From: an uncultured Eubacteriales bacterium | Lineage (GTDB): Bacteria; Bacillota; Clostridia; Oscillospirales; Ruminococcaceae | Reading direction: 5' to 3' | Length of the DNA: 64,000 bases | Assembly: GCA_900314975.1 (NCBI GenBank) | Contig: OMXI01000014.1 | Location: 1-64,000 of the forward strand | Part shown: one piece after another, positions 1 to 7,512 of the stretch | Numbering within the stretch: position 1 is the first letter of the stretch | How the letters are laid out: the number at the start of each line of letters is the position of its first letter | The notes under the pieces: model-generated | Told to the model about the DNA's origin: nothing | Database searches by the model: none | Seen by the model: the letters and a program-made list of their open reading frames with translations, nothing else | Made by a program: the position numbers and the translations under genes

Positions 1-286
1 GACAAAAATACAAGCGTATAGTAAAAACTCAAGGTTAATATTTTGTTAACAGTATTTTAAGCAGTCCTACTGTCTTTAAGGATATTAATAACACAGCATT
101 TAAAACGCATCTATTCCATTTTGGGAAATAATGCCGTTATTATTTCTAAAAACTGTTAGGTGGCCAAAATAATAAAATGAAAGTGACCGAACTCCAATTT
201 TTATTCCCGCCACGAAAACTGCGTGCAAACACCGCAGAATCAGCGATTACATACCAGATCGAAATAGTGGCATAACAACAAAACTA

Positions 287-318
287 CCCTGCCCAAAGAA
301 TAAAATGGGCAGGGTTTT
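287..318. terminator. GC-rich hairpin with A/T tails
   Basis: An 8-bp perfect stem (CCCTGCCC / GGGCAGGG) is followed by TTTT on the plus strand and preceded by AAAA, so it could terminate in either direction. The same stem occurs again at 2093-2120 with a different loop. Confidence 0.5.
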
Positions 319-328
319 GGCGTTCTTA

Positions 329-712
329 AGAGTGTAAGATCATTAGAGCAATAATATGAGCTACGAGTGTGCTTCAAAGCTCGTATTTTGGCTCTGCGAA
401 ATAATCTCTGTAAATTCAAAAACTGTGATAAAATCGATATATTGGAGCGGCTTGAATAATTAGCCGCTCCAATTTTATTTGCAGTATAAATAGCTTTCTT
501 TTTGGCAAATCCAAAGTACGACTTTATTTTTGCGAAACAAGCTTGTATGTCAAGATGATGGATTGTCAAATCTAAAGGAGAACTTGATATTTGCCGTGAG
601 TTGTTCACATGTTTTTCTGAAAATATTTTCACTGAATTTCCTTTCAGAGTAAAATCATTACACAGAATGCAAGATCATTTGAGTCATAATACTAGCTGCG
701 AGTATACTCGGC
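329..712. repeat. Pair of diverged direct repeats, about 50 bp each
   Basis: Positions 329-375 and 663-712 share the ordered pattern GTAAGATCATT/GCAAGATCATT, then GAG-AATA, then AGCTRCGAGTRT. The copies are clearly related but have diverged. Their origin is unknown; they could be remnants of a duplicated promoter region or an insertion footprint. Confidence 0.35.
442..480 (+). terminator. Strong hairpin with T tail
   Basis: An 11-bp perfect stem (TTGGAGCGGCT / AGCCGCTCCAA) with a 9-base loop is followed by TTTTATTT on the plus strand. No plus-strand gene precedes it inside the window, so it may belong to a decayed gene. Confidence 0.5.
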
Positions 713-756
713 TTATTAAAATTCTTGATTTGTGTAGTTTCTTTGCATAGCTTATA

Positions 757-1974
757 TCAAAGCAGCCAGTCTACAACGCTGCGTACCTCTATACCTTCGT
801 AGTCTCCAAGTGTGAATCTGTCAAGAGTGAGTATTGTCTTTGGGTAATTGTCGGTGATCAGCCTGAGTGGTTTGATTTCCCGCTCGAAAGTACTCTCATC
901 GGTCATATTTGCCGTAACTTGATAATACTCTGTCCTGTCATCCTTGCGAGCAACAAAATCAACCTCCAGATCCTGTACCTTGCCCACAGACACATGATAG
1001 CCACGACGCAGGAGTTCCAGATACACTATATTCTCCAGCGAGAACCCGAGGTCATAGTTCTTTCTTGCAAGCAGATATCTTCGCAGTCCAAGATCCGCAA
1101 TATACAGTTTTCGATAGGTCTTCATTATTGCCTTTCCCGGAACATTGAACCTGTCAGCGCTGTAAAATATAAATGCTTCCTCCAGAGCTGAGATATAATC
1201 ACTTACCGTGTTCTGCGAGACCTTTCTATATGATGAAGAAATATAATCCGCAATGCTCTTGGTTGAGATCAGATTGCCCACAGAGCTTGCCAGATACTTT
1301 GCGATGCTTTTAAGCAATGCTATATCATTAATCTTGCGTTTGTCTGCATCGGTCTCCCGTCGTTTGCTGCGTTCCTCAATATCTTTGATAACAATGGTAT
1401 TGAAAATGCCCTCTAGATAAGTGCTTACCTTTTCCGTTGTCTTTTCCATGACCGAAACATATGGAAATCCGCCGTCGCGCATGTATTCTGCGAGCAGCAT
1501 ATCCGTATTGTCGCCGCCTTTCAAACTACAGAATTCCTTGAATGAAAGCGGCAGTATAGATATCTCAACATATCTTCCTGAAAGAAGCGTTGCAAGCTCA
1601 CCGGAAAGCAAATAGGCATTTGAACCTGTAATATAAATGTCGGTGTTCTCCTTAACATAAAGACTGTCAACAGCCTTTTCAAACTCATCGACCTTCTGTA
1701 TCTCATCAAGAAAGATATATGTGTTCCTACCCTTGCATAAACGCTCTGTGATGTAGTTGTAAAGTGACTTATAATCGTAAAGCTCATCATTCTCTATTTC
1801 TTCAAGATTCAGATAGATTATCTGTTCACTGTCAATGCCCTGCGATTGAAGCAACTCAATGAACTGCTTTAAAAGAGTGGACTTTCCGCATCGGCGAATA
1901 CCAGATACTACTTTTATTACCTGTTCGTCCTTCCATGAAAGAAGCTTTTTCAAGTATTCCTCACGCTTTACCAT
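757..1974 (-). CDS. DUF4143-type AAA ATPase
   Basis: This is a cytoplasmic ATPase of the AAA_14/DUF4143 family, common in gut anaerobes and often found in accessory islands; its cellular role is not established. The start is placed at the ATG at 1974, 14 codons inside the longest open frame, because AAAGGAGG lies just upstream and the promoter lies within the longer version. The Walker A motif is GIRRCGKST near residue 30, and Walker B is YIFLDEIQ near residue 90. An ITGSNAYLLSGE sensor-like segment follows near residue 118, with the DUF4143 nuclease-like domain in the C-terminal half. The length (405 residues) is normal for the family. It stands alone, with its own promoter and a palindromic operator-like site, which suggests regulated expression. 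Confidence 0.85.
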   Translation of the reverse strand: MVKREEYLKKLLSWKDEQVIKVVSGIRRCGKSTLLKQFIELLQSQGIDSEQIIYLNLEEIENDELYDYKSLYNYITERLCKGRNTYIFLDEIQKVDEFEKAVDSLYVKENTDIYITGSNAYLLSGELATLLSGRYVEISILPLSFKEFCSLKGGDNTDMLLAEYMRDGGFPYVSVMEKTTEKVSTYLEGIFNTIVIKDIEERSKRRETDADKRKINDIALLKSIAKYLASSVGNLISTKSIADYISSSYRKVSQNTVSDYISALEEAFIFYSADRFNVPGKAIMKTYRKLYIADLGLRRYLLARKNYDLGFSLENIVYLELLRRGYHVSVGKVQDLEVDFVARKDDRTEYYQVTANMTDESTFEREIKPLRLITDNYPKTILTLDRFTLGDYEGIEVRSVVDWLL

Positions 1975-1995
1975 GTCAATCGCCTCCTTTCCAAG

Positions 1996-2024
1996 AGTAT
2001 ACCACATGCAAAGCAAAATGTCAA
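1996..2024 (-). promoter_or_regulatory. Promoter of the DUF4143 ATPase gene
   Basis: TTGACA (2024-2019), a 17-base spacer and TATACT (2001-1996) are read on the minus strand, ending about 20 bases before the start codon at 1974. Confidence 0.75.
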
Positions 2025-2027
2025 GTG

Positions 2028-2045
2028 TTTTCCGAAATCGGAAAA
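2028..2045. promoter_or_regulatory. Perfect 18-bp palindrome upstream of -35
   Basis: TTTTCCGA-AA-TCGGAAAA abuts the -35 box of the ATPase promoter. A related half-site (TTTTCCGAAAT) lies about 40 bp further upstream, near 2069-2079. The position suits an operator or activator site; the regulator is unknown. Confidence 0.5.
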
Positions 2046-2092
2046 TTTATATTGTTATTCCGCAGTATTTTCCGAAATTTGATAAAAATCGA

Positions 2093-2120
2093 CCCTGCCC
2101 AAATCACAAATCGGGCAGGG
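2093..2120 (-). terminator. Hairpin downstream of the 2208-2834 gene
   Basis: CCCTGCCC / GGGCAGGG stem with a 12-base loop; on the minus strand it is followed within a few bases by a T run. It repeats the stem found at 287-314. Confidence 0.5.
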
Positions 2121-2207
2121 TGGTAACATTTGCTTTGAGGAAAAAAGATGTGCTGCAAACACTTGACTTGAACTAATCAGATACTATTGCTCAAATACCA
2201 ACATTGA

Positions 2208-2834
2208 CTAAATCCCAAATAACGAGCACGCTCCATATCCAAAAGTCCATTTTTTTAATTTTTTATCCTTACTCAAAAGCTCTTGATAAATGTATCTGTA
2301 TAGCTTTTCACTTGGCCAGATATGTGACTCATCATAATACAGATCCATCGGTAATTCTATATATGGAATATACGAATCTGTAATGGCAGCAAAACAGACT
2401 TTGCTTTCATCACGATAACCAATATAACCTTCATCATTCATAGACATTCGTTTATCTCTATATGGCTCAAAATCAAGAGCATTACAATATGGCAGCAGGT
2501 CATTATACTGCCGATCACTAAGCTTAATTGCATAGCTGAATTCAACAATCTGTTCATATTGATCGTCTTCAAGAAGGATTTTTTTAAAACCGGTTTCAGA
2601 GGTGCTGATCAACTTTGCAGGAACTGAATACCCAAATATATGCCTGGTACTTTCGTCTCCGGGAATAATCTGTTCTTCTTTCATCTTTTGGATTATTGGT
2701 GTATTTCTTTTCCATGAAAACACTTGATAAGATAATTCTCTGCTTGGCAGATTTAAAAGAATAGCACATTTAGGTAGAGAATAGTGAAATCCCTCTGTAA
2801 ATAATACTTTTGAAAAATAGATAGGTTTTCCCAT
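2208..2834 (-). CDS. Hypothetical protein, 208 residues
   Basis: I do not recognise a family. The start is taken as the ATG at 2834, preceded by GAGGTG at good spacing; a GTG three codons upstream is the alternative. The protein is soluble, with no signal peptide or membrane segment, rich in Tyr, Ser and charged residues, and ends in an aromatic, Gly- and Cys-containing tail. It lies upstream of the DUF4143 gene on the same strand but is separated from it by a terminator-like hairpin, and it follows a truncated RhuM gene. It probably belongs to the accessory cargo. Function unknown. Confidence 0.6.
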   Translation of the reverse strand: MGKPIYFSKVLFTEGFHYSLPKCAILLNLPSRELSYQVFSWKRNTPIIQKMKEEQIIPGDESTRHIFGYSVPAKLISTSETGFKKILLEDDQYEQIVEFSYAIKLSDRQYNDLLPYCNALDFEPYRDKRMSMNDEGYIGYRDESKVCFAAITDSYIPYIELPMDLYYDESHIWPSEKLYRYIYQELLSKDKKLKKWTFGYGACSLFGI

Positions 2835-2882
2835 ATTGTTCACCTCAACTTAATCACAACATATGACCTGCATAAAGACAAT

Positions 2883-3362
2883 TTAATGCAAATTTCCCAG
2901 CTCAAGCAGGTATCTGTCAAAGTATTTCTCGGTCAGAACAGTACCGCCGTTTTTGAGGCGTTCATCGTCCATTGCAAAGCCCTTGATCGTGAACTCCTTG
3001 ACAATGGTGTTCGCCCATTTTCTGAACTGCACTGCCCTTTCGTTGTTGACCTTGAAACCCACAGCAATGATCATCTGAAGATTGTAATGGTTGGTATTGT
3101 ACGATTTTCCGTCACTTGCAGTTATTCGGAATTTCCTAATAACTGAATCTTCCGAAAGCTTTCCGTCTGAAAATATCTTCTTTATATGCTCATTTATAGT
3201 GGACAAAGTTACATCATACAAAGCCGCCATCATCTTCTGCGTCAGCCAGATGTTCTCGTCCTCATACCTGACCTCAAAGCTGTCCTCTTTCTCGCCCACA
3301 GCCGCAACATAAGTGAGGTACTCCGCCGCACCCGAACGAACGGTTATATCATTCTTTTTCAC
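2883..3362 (-). pseudogene. Truncated RhuM-family protein
   Basis: The sequence matches the N-terminal half of RhuM-type proteins, which are found in pathogenicity and defence islands and usually have about 330 residues. It has the core YEDENIWLTQKMMAALYDV, then STINEHIKKIF, then KSYNTNHYNLQMIIAVGFKVNN, then a RAVQFRKWAN segment and a KGFAMDDERLKNGG segment. It then stops after the KYFDRYLLELGN stretch, where full-length members continue for about 150 residues. The start is placed at the GTG at 3362, which has AGGAG seven bases upstream. I infer C-terminal loss. The N-terminal DNA-binding-like part could still be made. Confidence 0.7.
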
Positions 3363-3467
3363 AATGGTTCTCCTGTATATTTCAAGCATTGTCGTATTCT
3401 TCCGATGCTTTCATAGTACCATAGTAACGCTCCATTGTCAAGCGTGCAAACTCATCATGTGAGATAT

Positions 3468-3494
3468 CAAAAACAGCCGGGTTTCCCCGACTGC
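3468..3494 (-). terminator. Terminator of the extended BREX operon
   Basis: On the minus strand CAGTCGGG, a GAAA loop and CCCGGCTG are followed directly by TTTTT. It lies 13 bases after the stop of the 31-codon microprotein and is the first convincing terminator met downstream of brxA. Confidence 0.75.
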
Positions 3495-3506
3495 TTTTAA
3501 TGTATG

Positions 3507-3602
3507 CTACTTTTTCTTTCCGAAGAAGATATCAAGCACGGTATCGCAAAATGCTTTGACAAGCAGAAAACCGATAACTATTGCGAGTATTCCTTTAAGC
3601 AT
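3507..3602 (-). CDS. 31-residue single-pass membrane microprotein
   Basis: A 31-codon ORF starts with ATG at 3602, preceded by TAAGGAGG at ideal spacing. The product has a short basic start (MLKG), one hydrophobic helix (about residues 5-19, ILAIVIGFLLVKAF), a short linker and a basic tail ending GKKK. It begins 36 bases after the LRR gene and lies just before a strong terminator, so it is probably the last gene of the BREX transcription unit. Microproteins of this shape often associate with membrane complexes or act as small toxins; which applies here is unknown. The ribosome binding site and position are the main support for its being real. Confidence 0.6.
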   Translation of the reverse strand: MLKGILAIVIGFLLVKAFCDTVLDIFFGKKK

Positions 3603-3638
3603 AGATGATACCTCCTTATCAGCATCCATATCCATCCG

Positions 3639-4928
3639 TTATTTTTTTAGCGTTAGTATCTTGACTCTTCTTGAATCCTTCTTGTACAACTGATCGTCTT
3701 TCAGTTCCAGATACGGATTATCAGCAATGACAAGCTTCGAGACATTATTACATCGCAAAAACACACTCGTTCCTATTTTGCGCAAAGTGCTTGGCAGCTT
3801 TAGTTCTGTGATCTTTTCACAATCCTGAAATGCTTGATCACATATTGTTGTAACCCCCTCTGGTATAGTCAACGATGTGATCTCTGCGCCCAAAAACGAT
3901 CGACCCGCAATTACAGTAACACCTTCCGGAATAACAAGATCACCCGTGACAGGTTGAGATGAACACAAAAGAGTTTTACCAAGCACAACAAAGTCGGACT
4001 TCTTTTTCATATCTTCTATCCACTTAGTTCCGTCAAAAGAATCTGCAAAGATAAATGGTATATCACGGTTGACATTCACATTTTTAAGCATTTTACATCC
4101 AATAAATGCCGAAGAATCAATGCATACTACCGAATCAGGAATATCAACAGAACGCAGTTTTGCACATCCGGAGAACGCCCATTCTCCAATCACCTCAAGC
4201 CTCTGTGGAAGCTCTATGCTTTTAAGCATTTTGCAGCCCAAAAAAGCTTGTCTCCTTATTTCAGTTAATGAACTCGGGAGCTTCACCGAAGCCAGCTTTT
4301 CACATCCTTCGAAAGCATGATAATGAATTGATGTTACTCCTTCAGGTATGTCGATATGTGTTAAGCTCTTACACTTATAGAATGATGAATAACCGATCCT
4401 CTTTAATCCATTCGGGAGTTCTATAGATATGACTTTGGGTGTTTCTCTGCTTTCCATATCATAAAAAGCATTGTCTGCAATACAAGTAATATGTTCGGGT
4501 ACTTTGAAAACAACTTCTTCTCTTTTATATACATTCCCTATGGTTGAGCCATACATAGGCAGTTTTACCTCTATCAAAGCCGAATCTATTATGATAGTTC
4601 TACAGTAAAGAACATCCACCTTATTATCCAGATAATCCTGGTAAGCCTGTTTTCTCAGGTTTTCAATCAATTTCGTGCCATAGAATGCATCTGGCCCGAT
4701 TCGTTCAATACTTTTGGGTATATTAATTTGGGTGAGTTTTTTACAGTTGCGGAATGCCCATTTGCCTATCTCTTTTACGCCTTCAGGTATGGTAATGGAT
4801 TTAATACCCCAGCGATTAGAGAACGCATTTTCATCAATACTAACGACCCCAGCTGGAATAACAATATCTGTCACACCAACTTCATCTTTGTACTTTGTCA
4901 ACACACCATTTTTTATCTCAAATCCCAT
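3639..4928 (-). CDS. BspA-type leucine-rich repeat protein without signal peptide
   Basis: This 429-residue protein is made almost entirely of BspA/LRR_5 repeats (recurring blocks such as SITIPEGVKEIGKWAFRNC and SIELPQRLEVIGEWAFSGC), a solenoid fold used for protein binding. In this family the repeats are often on exported surface proteins. Here the protein starts MGFEIKNG, has no signal peptide, anchor or sorting signal, and should stay in the cytoplasm. The start has AGGAGG at good spacing. It follows the coiled-coil gene by 13 bases and precedes the microprotein, which places it in the extended BREX operon. A role as recognition or scaffold subunit is inference only. Confidence 0.85.
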   Translation of the reverse strand: MGFEIKNGVLTKYKDEVGVTDIVIPAGVVSIDENAFSNRWGIKSITIPEGVKEIGKWAFRNCKKLTQINIPKSIERIGPDAFYGTKLIENLRKQAYQDYLDNKVDVLYCRTIIIDSALIEVKLPMYGSTIGNVYKREEVVFKVPEHITCIADNAFYDMESRETPKVISIELPNGLKRIGYSSFYKCKSLTHIDIPEGVTSIHYHAFEGCEKLASVKLPSSLTEIRRQAFLGCKMLKSIELPQRLEVIGEWAFSGCAKLRSVDIPDSVVCIDSSAFIGCKMLKNVNVNRDIPFIFADSFDGTKWIEDMKKKSDFVVLGKTLLCSSQPVTGDLVIPEGVTVIAGRSFLGAEITSLTIPEGVTTICDQAFQDCEKITELKLPSTLRKIGTSVFLRCNNVSKLVIADNPYLELKDDQLYKKDSRRVKILTLKK

Positions 4929-4941
4929 AGCATATACCTCC

Positions 4942-7500
4942 TTAAAATTTTAGTGATTCAATCGTTCTGTCTGCCTCGGCGATGAGGTCTTTGAGCTCTT
5001 TCAGCCTTTGCTGAAGCTGCGATTTCTGCGTGCCGAGTTCGGTAATAATCGGGTCGTACTTTGCTTTCTGATCCTGTTTCTCGGCAGCAATCGAACTGTC
5101 GAGCTGCGGCAGCTGTGCGTTCAGCTCGTCTATCTGCGCCTGCAGTGCCTTTTTCTGTTTACCCTTGAAAAATCCCAGGTGACTCTTTTCCTCGGTGAGC
5201 CTTGCGATCTCCGCCTCGGTATCCTTTTTCTTGACTGCCGACGGCACCTGTGCATTCTGCTGATCAAACGCCTCTCTCAGCTTGCTGTCGACCGCTCTGA
5301 GCTCCGCATCAACAGCATCAACCTGCTGCTGAATCTTTGCCTTGTTTTCCTCAAGTTCCTTGATGACCGCACCGAGGTCAGCAAAGCAAGGCACGCTTTC
5401 GGGGTCAATCTTGTGGGTGTACTTTTCAAGCTGTGCAGCCTGCTTTTTGATCTTGTCAAGCATCTTCTTTCTGCCATTCTTTCCGAGTTCCTCGAGCTCG
5501 GAAATGCTCGTATCTATCCGCTCCGGAATGTTTGCAGGCATTTCCTTTTTGGACAGCCACACTATCTTTTCTTTTGCCGCATTCCAGATCTCCACGGGAG
5601 TCATTCGCCACTGGAACGGCTGAGTGTTGTCAAGATAGTAATACTCATCCTTTTCTGGATTAGCAGCATAGCAAACATACAGGTTCACATCACCCTGCTG
5701 TGCGGAGAACACATCGGATTTAAGGACTTTCTGTTTCTTATCAGTTCTTGCAACAACGCAAAGCCTGTCCTTTGCCCACTCAAATCTCATCAGGTCGACA
5801 TAAGGGACATAATACTTTAAGCCTATGCCATCGAAGCGTTCACTCTTGTCAATATCTTTGAAGCTTAATCTGAGATATGCTACATCTTCAGTGATCTTCT
5901 CTTTGAGTTTTGGCTTTTCGCTCTTTCTGAACCACTTCTGCGTGAGCTTGTATGCAAAATCGCACATTGATTCGTCATCTTCATAGCCTGTCCATTCGTA
6001 ACGGGCAAGTGCATACATCACCGCACAAAGCTTGTCCTCAAACGACATACCGTAGATCAATTGTTCATATTTATCAAAGTTGTCATCAGTCTCTTTGCCC
6101 TTTATCCAGTCGATCATATCGTTGTATGAATAATCCGGTTTCGAGGATCCTAAGCAAGAAGTTATTGATGTCACATACCTGATGCTTTCACCATACGGAC
6201 GGGTTCTGCACTTATTAAGTTCACCGAGCACCACATCATACACGGCATACATTAGTTCGCAGCTTCTTTCAAAATCCATCTTTGGTTCATAAGAGAACTC
6301 GAAACCAACGACATCTTCGCAGTAATGGTAGTACTCTCTCTCTTCTTCTGTCAGATACTTTTTAATATCATCCACTAATGTAAATTTGCCCTTGAAACCA
6401 ACCTTGTGTGCATAATAAAACGCCTTGTGGTTGTTGGGAAGCTCAACAAGAATGTAATCCGTGTTCTCCGAAGGACAAAGCACTACCTTTGCACCATTGC
6501 GATTAAGATAATCTATGCATGAGGCATAATAGAATTCATCAATAAATACCGCAAACTCCTTGCCGTTAACATCAGCAAACGGATCGGTATATTCATAAAA
6601 ACGCTTGATCTCCAGATCGTTGATTCTCGGCGGGAAAACAGGCGGTATGTACTCGGCAGCAGCAACCTGCGGTGCAGATGCTTCGGCGTTCACCGGAGCT
6701 GGTGCAACTGACTTGACAGGTGCCGGAGATGTGGACTTGGGTTCTGCTTTTTCGGTCTGAGTTTCCGTAGTTTTAGCCTTTTCGCTTTTCTGCCCACGCT
6801 TTTTCTCCGCTTTGATTTCCGTCTCTTGTTTATGATTCTCAATCATCTGCGATTGAGGCTTATCATACTTCAAAATAGTATTGGAGCTTTGGAATTCTAC
6901 TTTCCGTGTATTTTCAGTCAAGTATTCATCACTCATTAATTCTCCAAGCGTTGACAATTCCTTATCACTTAAAGATACATCAATATCGTCAAGTGTCTTA
7001 TCAATATCAAGAATCATCAAAGCAACAGGATCTTCATTTAGCTTGTCGCCTATTGTTATTGCAAGAGCAACAGAAAAATTAGCCGGGTAACTGCCATCCA
7101 GTCTTGCTTCACAATAAAACACCTCTTCTAGGTTCTCGATATAATCATCTTTTTCAAAATCATCATTGTCCGGTAAACGAGGATAATCAAGGAAACTATC
7201 TGACAAGCCCGGTGTCCTGAGGATCAAAGAAATCTCATCATCGGTTATTGTAATTCCTTTACTTCCATTGCCCGTATAATATGTCTGTCCATATTTATCG
7301 ATCATTCTTTTCAAGAAGGATTTAAGTTCCTCAAAATGGGCAATAGCGTTATAATAATCATTTTCAAGCTCTTTGTAGCCTTTGTCTCTAGCTTCCTGGC
7401 TCTTTTTCCTCTTGATAGTCTTTTCATAGTGCTCTACGCACGATGCATAGTATTCTTCAAATCTATTCTTTGAAAGGCTGTATTTACATACGGTAATCAT
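4942..7500 (-). CDS. Large coiled-coil protein of unknown family, BREX-linked
   Basis: I do not recognise this 852-residue soluble protein. It has an N-terminal helical, charged region (about 1-220), a low-complexity linker rich in Lys, Glu, Pro, Ala and Thr (about 225-295), and a globular middle (about 295-640) with many aromatic and acidic residues. The C-terminal coiled coil (about 650-852) is rich in Gln, Glu, Lys and Leu with heptad-like spacing. The start ATG at 7500 has AAGGAGG at good spacing. It lies 12 bases after the double-AAA gene and 13 bases before the LRR gene. The close coupling suggests that it works with the AAA protein, perhaps as adaptor or substrate-recruiting arm (inference). 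No nuclease or ATPase motif was seen. Confidence 0.8.
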   Translation of the reverse strand: MITVCKYSLSKNRFEEYYASCVEHYEKTIKRKKSQEARDKGYKELENDYYNAIAHFEELKSFLKRMIDKYGQTYYTGNGSKGITITDDEISLILRTPGLSDSFLDYPRLPDNDDFEKDDYIENLEEVFYCEARLDGSYPANFSVALAITIGDKLNEDPVALMILDIDKTLDDIDVSLSDKELSTLGELMSDEYLTENTRKVEFQSSNTILKYDKPQSQMIENHKQETEIKAEKKRGQKSEKAKTTETQTEKAEPKSTSPAPVKSVAPAPVNAEASAPQVAAAEYIPPVFPPRINDLEIKRFYEYTDPFADVNGKEFAVFIDEFYYASCIDYLNRNGAKVVLCPSENTDYILVELPNNHKAFYYAHKVGFKGKFTLVDDIKKYLTEEEREYYHYCEDVVGFEFSYEPKMDFERSCELMYAVYDVVLGELNKCRTRPYGESIRYVTSITSCLGSSKPDYSYNDMIDWIKGKETDDNFDKYEQLIYGMSFEDKLCAVMYALARYEWTGYEDDESMCDFAYKLTQKWFRKSEKPKLKEKITEDVAYLRLSFKDIDKSERFDGIGLKYYVPYVDLMRFEWAKDRLCVVARTDKKQKVLKSDVFSAQQGDVNLYVCYAANPEKDEYYYLDNTQPFQWRMTPVEIWNAAKEKIVWLSKKEMPANIPERIDTSISELEELGKNGRKKMLDKIKKQAAQLEKYTHKIDPESVPCFADLGAVIKELEENKAKIQQQVDAVDAELRAVDSKLREAFDQQNAQVPSAVKKKDTEAEIARLTEEKSHLGFFKGKQKKALQAQIDELNAQLPQLDSSIAAEKQDQKAKYDPIITELGTQKSQLQQRLKELKDLIAEADRTIESLKF

Positions 7501-7512
7501 TTTCCTGCCTCC

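Larger units (their letters stand above)
1..756. other. Gene-poor A+T-rich left edge
   Basis: I see no convincing gene here. A 130-codon open frame on the minus strand (240-632) has no ribosome binding site, no recognisable domain and an unlikely composition, and it runs through two strong hairpins, so I do not call it. What the stretch holds is two terminator-like hairpins (287-314 and 442-472) and a diverged direct repeat of about 50 bp (329-375 and 663-712). It looks like decayed accessory DNA at the edge of the island. Confidence 0.5.

Noticed and set aside
240-632. 130-codon minus-strand frame at the left edge
   Set aside because: No ribosome binding site, no domain, and it runs through two terminator-like hairpins.
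3382-3531. Open minus-strand frame ending SHDEFARLTMERYYG plus 11 residues
   Set aside because: It looks protein-like but has no start codon with a ribosome binding site and overlaps the microprotein end and the terminator; at most a gene remnant.
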